Positions 21,547 through 32,073 of a stretch of 64,000 bases of DNA are shown here, in pieces. The stretch lies in assembly GCA_018136815.1 (NCBI GenBank), contig CM030936.1, positions 4,478,474 to 4,542,473 of the forward strand. The letters run 5' to 3'. The first letter of the stretch is position 1; each line of letters begins with the position of its first letter. The notes under the pieces were generated by a model. The model was not told the DNA's origin, searched no databases, and saw only the letters and a program-made list of their open reading frames with translations. Made by a program: the position numbers and the translations under genes. Source of the DNA: Isochrysis galbana. Taxonomy: Eukaryota; Haptophyta; Isochrysidales; Isochrysidaceae.

Positions 21547-23327
21547 ATGGCAGAGGTGCAGCCACCGCTCACCCTCATCGTGCCGCTCGGCGGCGTGGGC
21601 TCACGGTTCCAGAAGGTGCGGCATCCCCCCTCCCCCCTTTTTGCACCGCTCGCAGCCGCCTCTTCCCCCCCACCCCCACCCCCCTCTAAGACCCCCCCCC
21701 CCCCCCCCCTCTTAGCACCCCTCCCCCCCCCCTCCCCTCCCCCCCCACCTTCTTCCTCTTCTCCACGGACCACAGCCCACGCCAGCCACTCCCTTCTCTT
21801 TCCCTGTCCACCACACCCTCCCTCGGCCCTACCCTCTAAAACCCTCCACCCTTCCTCCCCTCCTAGCCAACCACACACATCCTTCAATCACCACCACTCG
21901 CCGCCTCACCTCCTCACCTCCGACGCCCTTCTAGGAGGGCTACACCGCGCCCAAGCCGTTTGTCAACGTGCTTGGCAAGCCGATGATTCACTGGCTGCTC
22001 GACTCGCTCAAGCTTCGGCCTGATGACGCGCTCGTCATCGTATACGACCCGGGATTTATTGGCACCAAGTATTGGGAGCCCGTCACCTCTGCCTACCCCA
22101 ACGTTTCTCTCGTCCAGCTGCCGGGTCCGACACGTGGCGCCGCCGAGACAGTACTGCTTGGTCTGCGGGGCATCTCGCGCAACCTACGGTCGCGGCCCGT
22201 GATGCTGGTGGACGGCGATACCTTCTACGAGGAGGACATCGTCTCGGCTTACCGGGACATTTGTGCCACCTCCAACGCTGTGTACTACTTTGAGGACACG
22301 CAGCCCAAGCCGCTTTACTCGTACATCGTATTTGACAGCTCTCACCGGATCTCACAGGTCAAGGAGAAGGTCAAGATATCCGACCACGCCAACACGGGCT
22401 GCTACTGCTTCATGCGCGGCGTAGGTGCGCCCCTCTTTCCCCCTCGCGCTGTCCCCGGTGGCTTGTTTCCACTCGCCCATGCCTCTCGCCCATGCCCTTT
22501 CAGAGCTCGAGGCGCAATGTCAGGCGCTCCTCGATGCGAACTCGACGCAACTCTCGCAAGATTCAGTGGGCGAGTACTACACGTCGGGCGTCATTGCGCA
22601 GATGATTGAAGAGGGCCATGCCTTCAAGGCGCTTCAGGTTGATCCGGCTCGCATGCATGTGCTCGGCACCCCCGCGCAGCTTCAGGCCTTCTGCGTTAGC
22701 CGTACGAAGCAGCCCCGGCTACGCATCTGCTTTGACCTCGACCACACTCTCGTCACGGCGCCGCGCGTGCCGGGCGACTACTCGACGTGCGAGCCGATCG
22801 CGGAGAACGTGGCTGCATGCCGTGCGCTCAAGGCACAAGGGCACCACATCATTGTCGCCACCGGCCGTCGGATGCGCACGCATAAGGGCAACACAGCGGC
22901 AGTCATCGCAGACGTGGGCTCTGTCACGCTGCGCCAGCTCGCCGAGTTCGGCATCCCGCACGATGAGGTCGCGTTTGGCAAGCCGTATGCGCAGTTCTAC
23001 ATCGATGACCTGGCCATATCGGCCTTCCATGATCTGCACAAGGCGCTCGGATTTTATCCAGGCGCCCCTCCCTGCGAGAATGCAGGGCCGGCGGGGGGTG
23101 GAGGCCGCTCGTCGGCCACACCGATGCCGGCGGGCACGCGGGCTCCGCCTGCGTCATCGTCCCCGGGCAGGTGGGTGAGCTGGGCACCAATCGGTGCGGC
23201 TGTCCTTGTCGGTGCCGTGGGGGGGCTACTTGTTGGCACACGAATGGCCGAGTCGATCAGAGAGACTTTCCGGGGGGTGGCTGCCGCAGCAGCAAGCTCA
23301 CAGGTCTTGAAAGCAACCGCCGTCTGA
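21547..23327 (+). CDS. Sugar-phosphate nucleotidyltransferase fused to HAD phosphatase, membrane anchored
   Basis: Coding sequence join(21547..21615, 21935..22424, 22504..23327), 460 aa. Exon 1 ends GGVGSRFQK and exon 2 resumes EGYTAPKPFVNVLGKPMIHW, rebuilding the nucleotide-binding loop (G-x-G-x-R-F ... pKP). VMLVDGDTFYEEDI supplies the metal-binding Asp. The second intron (79 bases, phase 1) restores GVELEAQCQ. The HAD half has RICFDLDHTLV (Asp264, Asp266), IIVATGRRM and FYIDDLA. The tail WAPIGAAVLVGAVGGLLVG is one TM segment. Bacterial capsule loci encode related NTP-transferase and HAD proteins; here one polypeptide would activate and dephosphorylate a sugar at a membrane. The substrate is not predictable. 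Confidence 0.85.
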
Positions 23328-24620
23328 GCAGGCGAGCTATGCGGCGAGGAAGCCGTGTATTGACGAGCCATCGCGCTGACGCATCTGTGAGCCACCCGTC
23401 GCTAGTGGACATTACTGACGAGCGGCGGACGCGGCATGTCGCGCCCTCCGTGGCCTCACCAATTGTCATGTGGGTCGTTTCACAAATCTTCACTCCATCT
23501 CCGATTTCTTGGGAAGCGTGCGGAGTCCATTGCAAATGAAGCTGACTGGAAGCTCGCCCGCTAGACGTCCTGCTTGATCCACGTTGCATTTGGGATGGGC
23601 GATGCCTTCGTATGCGCAAACCATCTTTCGGCGCACGACAGTCCGCATGGGCAACGAGTAAACATGCTCAATGCCAGCAAGTGGCTGTCTGCGCGTCACG
23701 GCTGATGGCCGTTCATGGCATGTCCCAGCCTTACGCCGGCGCGCTTGCTTGGGCGTTGCGCCCCTCGTGCTATTTGTTCCGGGTCCGGTTTTTGGACGTT
23801 GAGTTCCACGCCGCCCGCGTGCCCAATCTGATAGCCCATGCAGCATCCGGCTGCCACGACAATTGCTGCTACTGCATGCTCTATCGGCAGCCACACAGTC
23901 GGAGGGCTGGTGCCGCCAGGCTCGCGGCAATGGTGCTCGGTGCGGGGTAAGTGTAGGGTGTAGGTGGGGCAGAGACCATGGGCCCGTTGGCTCTTGGCCC
24001 TTGGACCCTTAGTGTTCGGAGTTCCTAGATTGCCTATTATGCCGCTAGCTAGCAACTATCATTAAACGGATAGGGCCAACTATCGTCTAAACGATAGGGT
24101 CACGGGGCGCGCGCCGCTCCCCTCTCCCACCCACCCCGGTAGCGCGGTAGCGCTTGTTCTTTGCGTGCACCATCATGGGCTGCCCTTGGTCCTTGGTCGC
24201 GGAGCGCGCGTAAAACAAATACGGTACCATTTGCCGACCCTTAAGACGGTCATTCTTGCATTTGCCGGCCATGAAGCGGCGGCAGGGCGCCGCCGCTCCG
24301 ATCCCCAAAAGCGGCCCCCGGCGGTCCGCGGCATTGCGCAGGATTCGCGTGCTGCTTTTTGCGTTGCTCGGCGCTCGGCGCTCGGCTTTTGCCTTGTCCG
24401 GCTGGCCGCCCGTCCTCAGGCCGCTTTCAGGCCGAGTAAATATATAACTGAGCATAAATACCACTACTCGTAGACTACTCTCACTAGCCCGGTACCCGGT
24501 ACTAACACGTGCCACGGGCAGAGGAGTCGTCGCTCGTTCCTATCTCGGACAACGTTTCATCCCGCCAGGCTCACGGCGAGTCGCCGCCGGCAATTTCGAC
24601 TCCGGTTCCATTGCCCCCTC
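23328..24620. other. Intergenic with weak ORFs
   Basis: The minus strand at about 23700-23950 reads a short membrane-like peptide (VWLPIEHAVAAIVVAAGCC, then GGVELNVQKPDPEQIARGAQ) that might be a small real exon. No start or splice partner was established. 24060-24110 has inverted 'aactatc..gatag' repeats. No other gene is supported. Confidence 0.4.
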
Positions 24621-24632
24621 TCGATCCCGAGC

Positions 24633-25137
24633 TTGAGCCGCCCCCTCGTCTCGACTTCACTCGCAGTCCGCCTTTGTCTCCTTCCCGTTCGTCTGCCGCC
24701 GTCGAAATTGAGCCACTCTTCGCCAGCGTCTCCACGTCGGCTGCCGCGTGCCGAAAGAGTTTGCTTTGTACACCAGGCAGCCAATCACTATCCCCTCGCG
24801 ATCGAGGGGTACGTTCTCCGTTCGCCTGCCGCTGGAGATCATCGAGAACTACCCCGACTCCGCCATCCTCGTCGACCGTCTACCGCCCCGCGACGGCCTC
24901 GATTCTCCTCCAATGGTCGCCACTAGCGTCGAAACCCCAACTCCGGACGGGGAGGTGCTGATTACGGTCTGGAACCTGGCGCCACGTCCGGTAACTCTTC
25001 CTGCGTACTCGCCGGTGGCGTCAGCCCACATCGAGTACAAGCTGCACGAGGCGCGGTCGACGGTCGCCGGTGATGGAGACGACCCCGAGTCCTCGCTCAC
25101 CGAGGCACAGCGCGCTCCTCGACGCTATCACCATTGA
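24633..25137 (+). pseudogene. Degenerate Ty3/gypsy pol fragment (protease-RT linker)
   Basis: 24748-25137 reads ALYTRQPITIPSRSRGTFSV, then SAILVDRLPP and VWNLAPRPVTLPAYSPVASA. This is the beta-rich linker typical between retropepsin and RT in Ty3/gypsy elements. A frameshift near 24750 separates it from an upstream Pro-rich frame. RT does not follow; LINE sequence begins instead at about 25150. Confidence 0.6.
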
Positions 25138-25149
25138 CCCCGACAAGCA

Positions 25150-25485
25150 ATTGTCGCCGGCACTAGGGCCTACCTCGATGAGACGGGCGACCCGGGCCTA
25201 CTATTAGCCCTTGACTGGGAAAAAGCCTTCGACAGAGTGAGCTGGGCGTTCCATCATCTCGCCCTCAAACTGCTCAACTTCGGGCCAAACTTTCAGACGC
25301 TCGCGAAAGCGCTCACGAGCGAAAACGCCAGGCCGATACGCACAATTAAGACCAACGGCGGTAGAAGCTACCCCTTCACCGTCGGGAGCGGCATATGCCG
25401 CAAGGCTGCCCGCTCTCGCCGCTTACTTTCCTCCTTACCGCGGAAGCACTTACTCGAGCCATCAATGGGGAGTCTATTGGTTAGT
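25150..25485 (+). pseudogene. LINE reverse transcriptase core fragment, frameshifted
   Basis: RAYLDETGDPGLLLALDWEK then AFDRVSWAFHHLAL, the palm A-box region of non-LTR RT. After a frameshift near 25395 a second frame gives MPQGCPLSPLTFLLTAEALT and RAINGESIG. The B-box region of the same RT is therefore split across two frames. Catalytic YADD and endonuclease are absent. Confidence 0.85.
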
Positions 25486-26171
25486 ATTTTAGCTAGTATC
25501 TTATAGTCGCTCTGTAGCAGTGTTATTGGCATGGCGGCGTACACCGTCGTGTCCTGGATTATGATGTCTCCGGCTTGGTGGAATGAGAGTTCGAAGGCGG
25601 AGTCTGAGTCTGCCATGTTGTTGTCGTCTTCAGAGTCTTGTTCCTGTGTCGTGTGGTGGGGGGCGTCCGTGCTCAGTGTCGTGCGGGTGAGGGCTGTGGG
25701 TGGTGTCACTTTGCTCTGGTCCTCCTCAGGGGGGTTGTATGCTCGTGCCTCATGCGTGCGGTGTGCTGTGTATGGGGGGGTTTCTCTGGAGAGTTTGTAC
25801 GTTGTGATGAAGTGGATGTGGTGCCCATAGGGGCCACCCGGCCTCGGGCCGCGCTGCCGGAGCAGCGCGGCCCTTGCCAGGGCGAGAGGGGCCTCTGCCA
25901 TAAGGCATGCCCAATGGAAGGGTGGCTGCTTGGGCCTAGCATTGGTGGGGTGTTGCCAGCAGCCTGCTGCCCCCCATGGGGGAGGCCAGCATGGCTGCCA
26001 TGGGTGGTGTGGCCGGGGCCACGGGCCGTGTGGCGCGACCGGAGTCGCACGCACCTGCTCGGCCTCGGTGGGCGGACGCGGCCGCTTCGACAGCGGCTGC
26101 TCCATGGGCACTGGTGGGGCGCCCTCGGCGGGGGGCCCGAAGGAGAGGGGAGTCGCGGCGGCGCGCTCCAT
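25368..26171 (-). mobile_element. Chimeric ORF: MERAA-family N-terminus joined to inverted LINE RT segment
   Basis: From ATG 26171 an open frame encodes a Pro/His-rich MERAAATPLSFGPP N-terminus related to copies at 31813, 34294 and 41471. It then runs into MPITLLQSDYKILAKILTNR, the segment that lies upstream of the EKAFDRVSW box in LINE RTs. Here it is on the strand opposite to that box, with the junction near 25480, so the two RT parts point at each other. The remaining codons to 25368 are antisense of the plus-strand RT. The ATG follows the hairpin AACTAAGTTTATACTTAG. Confidence 0.65.
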
Positions 26172-26659
26172 CGCGTCTAAGTATAAACTTAGTTGTCGAA
26201 TTCGAGTCGTACGAGTTTCATTACATACCAACCCTAGAAGCCACACTGGTGAGGTTTACCACCTTGGTGAGAGGGCTCGCTATACCGGGCTCTCACAGCC
26301 ACATGCGCACTCGCAAGGCCGCCCAAGGAAGGAAACCAAAACTTAAAAAACCGATTGAACACAGCGCCCCCGCGTTTATTGTGAAGGAGAAAGGCAGACT
26401 ACAATTGGGCGAGAGTTTTAGCCTCGTGGCACAGGCGCTCGACCTTGCCGAGAGGCTCGCCTGAAGCAGCGAAACGCTCTTATACAATCGGAGGCAAAGA
26501 CACGGGGTAGTCAGTAGCCATGGCACGAGCAAAAACACGACATAGATAACGCCGCAGACCGAAAAGCATCCAGGATATGCATGTCACTCAGCGGCGTAGG
26601 AGAAAGGCGTGCATGCACCGCTGAGGGCAGGCGCACTCCGCCCAACCCGTGACCCCCGC

Positions 26660-26795
26660 AGGACCCGGGCCCCTAAGTAGAGCACGAGGGGAGTTGCCGC
26701 AAGGCGGGAAGTGAGGGAGAGGAAGGGGAATGGGCGTGGCTACGGATATGCGACCCAGTGCCACGTACGAGGCGAGATTATTAAAAGTTTTTTTT
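26660..26795 (+). repeat. Poly-T-tailed dispersed repeat, copy 1
   Basis: Shares 'gacccgggcccctaagtaga', 'gttgccgcaa', 'agtgagggagagg' and the tail 'ttattaaaagttttttttt' with 61385-61525; the tail also matches 8300-8320. The simple T-run end suggests reverse-transcribed copies. Confidence 0.8.
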
Positions 26796-26958
26796 TAAAA
26801 ACGTACGAACGGTGTAAAACCGATTCGTCTTGTGAGGGGTGAGGGGGGGAATTGTGAATTGTGAATCGAGACACGTTCCGCAGCACTAAGGTTATAGATC
26901 AGTTATAGACAAGTCTACCGCGTTCAAGCCGAGGGGGTGAGAAGGCTCCCTCCGCGGG

Positions 26959-27876
26959 ATGACGGCTGCAGACCGCCGGCTGGCCTTGGTGGCCTCTCTG
27001 GCGATCCTGTTGGTCGGAGCGGTGGTGTGGTGGCGATGGCTGCTCTTTTACGCCTACCCCATCATGCATGGCAACTGCACAGAGCTTGACGTGACGGCGC
27101 AGACGGCCGGAAGCTTGGGCGCAGACGAGATGGTAGTGCTCGTCATGAACCTCGACCGCTCAAAGCAAAGGCTGCGCGTGGTGAGTGAGGAGCTGGCGCG
27201 CGAGAGGATCGGCGGCTGGGTCCGAGTACCAGGTATCGACAAATGGACCGAGGTGCCTTCGCTGCACACTCGTCGGCGCACCACCACTGGCGAGCTGGTG
27301 GGCAGGCTCTTGCACGAATGGCGTCCGCTCCTTATACGGAGGCTATTTGACGGCGCTACTCCGACAAATGACAGCCTGGTGCGAGCAATCGAGCACGACT
27401 GGGCAGGCGAGCCACAAGGGCACTATATCGCGCTCACGTTCACCTTTCTTCGGGCGCTTGCTCAAGGTCTTGAGCTGCACGAAAAGAGGACAGGGCGGAC
27501 AGGTGGTCCTGGTTGGTTGCTGATTGTGGAGGATGATCTCATACTTCGCTCTAGCTTCCGCACGCGGCTGGCTGAGACAGCGCGGAGGCTTCCACGCAGT
27601 GACCTCATTTGGCTCGACCATCGTGCCTGGAGTCGTGCCTGGTGGTATGGGGAGCCGGCTTGCTGCACCGTAGGCATGCTGGTAAGAGTCGAGGCCGCGC
27701 CTCGAATCGCGAGGATGATGCTGCCGGGATCTGCTCAGGTGGCTCGATACCTCGCTCGGAGAAGTAAGCCACCGTTGTACGATTTGGTACTAAGCTATCT
27801 GTGTGTGTCAGAAGGACTCTGCTGCACTGTTCATGACTTGATGGATCAGAGCAATCATGTCTCAAAGACCAGATGA
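26959..27876 (+). CDS. GT25-like glycosyltransferase, type II membrane protein
   Basis: A 305-aa single-exon gene. Residues about 8-32 (LALVASLAILLVGAVVWWRW) form an N-terminal signal anchor. VVLVMNLDRSKQRLRVV is the entry strand typical of family 25 (LPS/collagen galactosyltransferase-like). WLLIVEDDLILR contains the nucleotide-sugar/metal EDD (residues 191-193), and LIWLDHRAWSR and CCTVGMLVRV follow. Such enzymes work in the Golgi lumen. The acceptor is unknown. Start chosen at the first ATG because it opens the anchor; the 5' flank is a repeat tail. Confidence 0.8.
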   Translation: MTAADRRLALVASLAILLVGAVVWWRWLLFYAYPIMHGNCTELDVTAQTAGSLGADEMVVLVMNLDRSKQRLRVVSEELARERIGGWVRVPGIDKWTEVPSLHTRRRTTTGELVGRLLHEWRPLLIRRLFDGATPTNDSLVRAIEHDWAGEPQGHYIALTFTFLRALAQGLELHEKRTGRTGGPGWLLIVEDDLILRSSFRTRLAETARRLPRSDLIWLDHRAWSRAWWYGEPACCTVGMLVRVEAAPRIARMMLPGSAQVARYLARRSKPPLYDLVLSYLCVSEGLCCTVHDLMDQSNHVSKTR

Positions 27877-28062
27877 CATCGAGTGTCGAGTGGCCATCCC
27901 AAGCCGGTGATTCCACATGAGGAACCTCGCCTGGGGGAGGGGAGAGGGAAGCTGGTAGGTAAGCGTGGGTAGTAGTGGTTATTGCAAGCATGCTGCCTGA
28001 CGCCGCACACGCAGTGGGTATTTTTCATAGTTGTTAATATTGACGTGGACATGGATGTTCGG

Positions 28063-28683
28063 GGGTTTTTGCAGCGACTCCACGGGGACTCAACTTTGAC
28101 TCAACTGCGGCGACTTGTCAAGTCACGCTGTTGAGTCGTTGTTGAGACTCGACTTTTCTTCTCCTGTAGTGATGTCCAACGCGTGCACGAAGCGTCGCAG
28201 GTCGACGAGGCACACGCCAAAGCGCGCGTAGATGTCGCGCGTGAGCACGCCGTCGCCGCCGCCAGCTGCTGCAGCCTCCCGCTCCAGCCTTGCGATGGAG
28301 AGCCGCTCGGGCCCTATGCGAGACCGCGTTGTCGGCATGAGCGGCTCCGCTGCCACCGGCAGAAAGGCGAGTTCCCAGAAGTCGTCTGTGGCAGCGTCCG
28401 GCCCATCACGAGCCGCTCTTGCGCGCCCTGGCTCTCCGCTCCTCCAGCGCCAGAAACATGGCCAGTCTGAAGTCCTCCAGCTCTTGCGCCGTGAAGGGCC
28501 GGGTGGGCATCGCTGGCCAGCGCGCTCTGGCGGCGCGAGATCGGTTGAGGAGCCCTCTGTTGGGTCTCTGCGGTCTGATTTGGTCTTTTGCCAAAGCCAA
28601 AGCGACTCAACAGCGACTCAACGGGAAATCAAGGCTGTTGACTCGGCAACTCTTGAGTCCCCGTCAAGTCGCTGCAAAAACCC
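28063..28683. mobile_element. Small terminal-inverted-repeat element
   Basis: Left end 28063-28093 (GGGTTTTTGCAGCGACT, then ACGGGGACTCAA) matches the reverse complement of 28653-28683 at 29 of 31 positions. Subterminal 'gactcaac/gttgagtc' words are repeated on both sides. No clear target-site duplication is visible. The 0.6-kb interior is coding-like on the minus strand, with no transposase, so the element is non-autonomous. Confidence 0.75.
28123..28530 (-). CDS. Coding-like interior of the TIR element (captured exon?)
   Basis: Two open frames on the minus strand: RPFTAQELEDFRLAMFLALE (about 28420-28510) and, downstream, DDFWELAFLPVAAEPLMPTT followed by VLTRDIYARFGVCLVDLRRF and VHALDITTGEE. 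They could be joined by a short intron or frameshift. Composition is coding-like but the family is unrecognised. Being inside TIRs, this may be a captured host exon or the remnant of an element gene. Confidence 0.35.
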   Translation of the reverse strand, partial: PERAGQRCPPGPSRRKSWRTSDWPCFWRWRSGEPGRARAARDGPDAATDDFWELAFLPVAAEPLMPTTRSRIGPERLSIARLEREAAAAGGGDGVLTRDIYARFGVCLVDLRRFVHALDITTGEEKSSLNNDSTA

Positions 28684-29077
28684 TCTGTTGCAAGCGCTTA
28701 GTTCCGTATGAACCCCGGGCGCAAGCAATGAGCAATGATCCCACACGAAAGCTAGAATTTCAGCAATATGAATATGATACAGGAGCTTTGGAACGGGCGA
28801 GGTAATGACTTCTTCGCGCTCACTCAACTCACCTACTGAATTTACGAGCTGCCGCATGTGCCTGATTTGACGAGATTCGCCTTGTCGAGGAAACAGCTCG
28901 CGCGATTCCGCAAATTCCACCCGACGCGAGGGGCGGGCACCACATGATCAAGCCTCAAACGCCAGCCGGCGCGCAGGCCTTTGCACAATTGTCTCACCAG
29001 GCATCGCCTATCCTCCAAGGCTTTACGACACGCTATCGCGTCCATGCAGGAAAGTCAGGGCTGAGAGAATATGCACT

Positions 29078-29725
29078 TCAACTGAACTGCGCAGGATCCA
29101 GCATCTCAAACGAGGGCTCTCCTGACGTGTCCACTAGCCAAGCCGTCCCCTTGAAGCTACTCATGGGCGGTACGTCGAGGCTCGCCTTGGCCATCTCGAC
29201 GTCGTTGGAGATGGCGGCGATAAGCTCTCCTGGCCCATTGCTAAAATCAAACCGACGTTCGGGTCGTACATACCCGAGCAGCAGCAGGCGGAGCTGTTCG
29301 CCGTAGAAGTCCTTTGGAATCTCGTCGCCATCAGCGATGAGGTGAGCCTCAAATATCTTCTCAGGGTTTTCCTTGCCGACGAAGGAAGGCGAGATCCCGA
29401 GGTTGCATACGCACTTGTGCGTCTTACCGCGCAGCCCCGCCCAGCCTACGTACACGCCTGTGTGCAGCGGCTGAAGCTGCTGCTGAAAGAGTGAGCACGG
29501 CAGGTTGGCGGTTGGAAAGCCGAGTTGGGCTGAGCCGCGCTGAAAGCCGGTGGAGACAGGCCCACTGAGCGCGATCAGCTTCGGAAGTAGAGGTGGGATC
29601 GACGAGGCCGATGCAACGAGGCGTGACCTAGGTGAGAGAGAGGCGCAGAGAGCAAGAGGCATGGTGCAAGAGCGCAAAGAGGCCGCGATTGACATGCTGA
29701 GAGAGAGCAAGGTGATCGAGCGCAT
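29078..29725 (-). CDS. RFK: Riboflavin kinase
   Basis: A 215-aa single-exon protein that phosphorylates riboflavin with ATP to FMN. Family motifs: VSTGFQRGSAQLGFPTANLP (Gly-rich strand and the invariant G-x-P-T-A-N), LHTGVYVGWAGL, CVCNLGISPSF, KIFEAHLI and LLLLGYVRPERRFD. Its length suits a monofunctional eukaryotic kinase with an N-terminal extension. The start is taken at ATG 29725 (MRSITLLSLSMSIAASLRSC), an uncharged/Ser-Arg leader that could be an organelle transit or signal sequence. A purine/pyrimidine tract lies directly upstream. Confidence 0.9.
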   Translation of the reverse strand: MRSITLLSLSMSIAASLRSCTMPLALCASLSPRSRLVASASSIPPLLPKLIALSGPVSTGFQRGSAQLGFPTANLPCSLFQQQLQPLHTGVYVGWAGLRGKTHKCVCNLGISPSFVGKENPEKIFEAHLIADGDEIPKDFYGEQLRLLLLGYVRPERRFDFSNGPGELIAAISNDVEMAKASLDVPPMSSFKGTAWLVDTSGEPSFEMLDPAQFS

Positions 29726-29777
29726 CCAGAGCGCTGCGTGAGCCTCTCCGCCCACGCCCTCCGCCCTTCCCTTCCGC

Positions 29778-30187
29778 CCCCCCCCCCCCCCCCCCCTCTC
29801 TCCCCCTCCCTCCCTCCCTCCCTCCCTCCCCCTCCGTCCCTGCGTCCCTCCCTTCCTCTCCCTGTCTCCCCTCCCTTCCCTCCCTCCCCCCTCCCCTCTC
29901 CCTCTCGCTCCCGCAAGACGAGTGCGGCCCGACGAGACCGGCCGATGGAGAGAGCCAACGTCTTTACTACTAAAGTACTCTCCTCTACTCTCATTCTATA
30001 AATAGGAATATAGAGTAAACGCCGCATGCCTACTATTGACTATTGTAGGGAGCTCGAGCTAAAGATATCTCTGCGCGAGGGGGAGTTGTTTTGTATATGA
30101 CGTGGTTGTACCGCTCCGCCCCCCCCCCCTCTCTCTCTCTCTACCTGCCGCTTCCCCCCGCGCACGAGGACCCCCCCCCCCCCCCCC

Positions 30188-30218
<31 letters not shown>

Positions 30219-30500
30219 CTCTCTCACTCTCGCTGCCGCCGCCGCTGTTTCTTTCTTCTCTCTCTCTGCCCGTCTTCCCTATCTCTCGGCTTAGGACCGA
30301 CAGACGGAGAGCCCTCCGCCCGCTGCTGCTCTCCCTCCCCCCGCTGTCCCTCCCGTGGCTCTCTCTCTCTTCTCTTCTCTCTCCTCCTCCTTCTCTTCAT
30401 GGTTTCCCTCTTTCCCCCTCTCTCTCTTTCTCCCTCCCTCCCTCTGCCACTCTCTCTCTCTCCCTCCCCACCCGCAACCGCCCTACCTCTACTCAAAACC
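29778..30500. repeat. C/T-rich low-complexity tracts
   Basis: Poly-C (18 or so), (TCCC)n, (TC)n and poly-C blocks between the divergent riboflavin kinase and the ORF at 30595. A short complex patch (29925-30110) separates them. ORFs here are runs of Ser/Pro/Leu. Confidence 0.85.
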
Positions 30501-30594
30501 CCCCTCCCCCCCTCCCGTGCTTCTCTCACGTAAATACCGCGATTATATCTCCCTCCTCGACAACCTCTCTGCCCTCTCCGCATCTCTCTCTCCC

Positions 30595-30975
30595 ATGTCG
30601 CTCTTCCTCCTCTCCCTCCTCTCCGCCTCCCTCCTCTCGCCCACGACGGTGCCCACGCGGCTGATCGCAGCACAAGCCTCTCCCCACTTCCTCCTCTCGC
30701 GCCACACGGCCCCAGCCCTCCTCGCCACTCCCTCCCACAACTTCTCTCCCCCCTCTCGCCAAAAACAAAACTCTCGCCGCCCACGCTCCGTCCTCCTTCT
30801 CGTCGCAAAGGCCATCGGAGCGGTAGCGCTGCTGCTCGGAACGCTGGGCACCTCGATCATGGCCGTCGCTCATCGCGCCGACGACCTCAAGCATGACCTG
30901 CGCTCGTCGGGGGAGTGGCTAGCAGGCACCAAGCAGACTGTCCGCCAGACTGCCTCGCCTTCACCATTCGCCTGA
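30595..30975 (+). CDS. Possible small membrane protein
   Basis: A 126-aa frame from ATG 30595: hydrophobic leader MSLFLLSLLSASLLSP, basic middle, then a second hydrophobic stretch VAKAIGAVALLLGTLGTSIM and a charged tail AHRADDLKHDLRSS. The C-terminal half reads as true coding; the N-terminal half is in C/T-rich DNA, so the start could be elsewhere or spliced. No family recognised. 30976-31800 beyond it holds no supportable gene. Confidence 0.3.
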   Translation: MSLFLLSLLSASLLSPTTVPTRLIAAQASPHFLLSRHTAPALLATPSHNFSPPSRQKQNSRRPRSVLLLVAKAIGAVALLLGTLGTSIMAVAHRADDLKHDLRSSGEWLAGTKQTVRQTASPSPFA

Positions 30976-31804
30976 GTGCCTGAGCTCTAGAAACGCAGGC
31001 AAAGCGCAGCATCGGAGGAGGGGAGGCAGGGGGAGGAGGTGGGGGGGCGATCATCTCGCTGCGCTTCATTGCACTCTACACCGCTATCTTGGAGAACGGC
31101 GCAGATGTGTGCTTCCACGGGCATGAATTCTCTCCCTTCTCCCCTTCCCTTAGCTCAACACTTCCGATCATGACGTCATGCACGCGGCGCGCCACTCCAG
31201 CCCGTCGCCTGACGAAAGCCCCATCGAGCCCTTTCCCTGAACCCACACCCATCTACTCCATACCCTCTGGGTACCGCCAGGTGCTGCGAGTGCGAAGTGG
31301 ATCCGCACCGCAGCTACGTGGCGTCGCCAGGTAGCTCACACCACTTGTGCCGTCTGGATTTCCCCACATGATACGACCACGCGAACCGCTTCTTCTTGGC
31401 CCTTGCGAGGGCAACACGCATGTCCAAGCGCAGCTTCACGGGCGATGTCGTAATGCAAGCGCCAAGATTACGTTAAGATGGCCCTCTGCAAATGAGCTGC
31501 TCGCCGTGCGAGTCTAGGTGATATGTTGCGATGAGCGTGTTTCGAAGCAGTTCCGTCTCGATGATGAGCGAGTCGAGCGCGGTGCAGCACCATCTCCCAG
31601 TGCTGCACCTCCAGGTGGATCGATTAGGCCCGCTTCAAATGCGCTCTCCGTACGCATGCTACATGTTGACACAGCCTTTGATGAGGCACAAGACATGTGC
31701 AAATCTTCTTCGAGGCGGTGGTGTTGGATATCAACTCTTGTAGAAAGGAGACATAAGAATCCGCAACATTAAAAAGAAAACTCCCCCCAAAACTATTGTT
31801 ATAG

Positions 31805-32073
31805 TTTGACCTATGGAGCGTGCCGCGACCGCTCCCGAGCCCCAGGCGACCCTCGCCACCGCGCCCCACCTGGGACGCCCCATGCCGCCCGAGGCGGCTC
31901 GTCAGAAAGCCCTCTCAAAGCCCATCCAAACCACACCCGCGCAAGCGCGCGGGCTGGCGAGCACTGGCACCGAACAGGTTGCCACCATGGCTCTGCGTAG
32001 CATGCAGGGGGTCTTGGAGACCCCCTCCAACAGTGGGAAAGCCCCTCCCACCCGGAGGATACCCCCAATGTAG
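31805..32073 (+). mobile_element. MERAA-family repeat ORF, short copy
   Basis: ATG 31813 follows 'ttatagtttgacc' and opens MERAATAPEPQATLATAPHL. It is nearly identical to the start of the minus-strand ORF at 41471 over about 240 bases, then truncated at 32073. Next to it, 32105-32220 has two copies of 'gggacggtagaagtcccgc', each able to fold as GGGAC/GTCCC. 32221-32690 shows nothing further. Confidence 0.7.

Noticed and set aside
20819..22023. Long Ser/Pro/Leu ORFs before and inside the NTP-transferase gene
   Set aside because: Products of C/T-rich promoter and intron DNA; the spliced model explains the real coding parts.
24087..24515. Minus-strand ORF with CRRFMAGKC resembling a CCCH finger
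   Set aside because: The third Cys and the His do not follow at the required spacing; likely chance.
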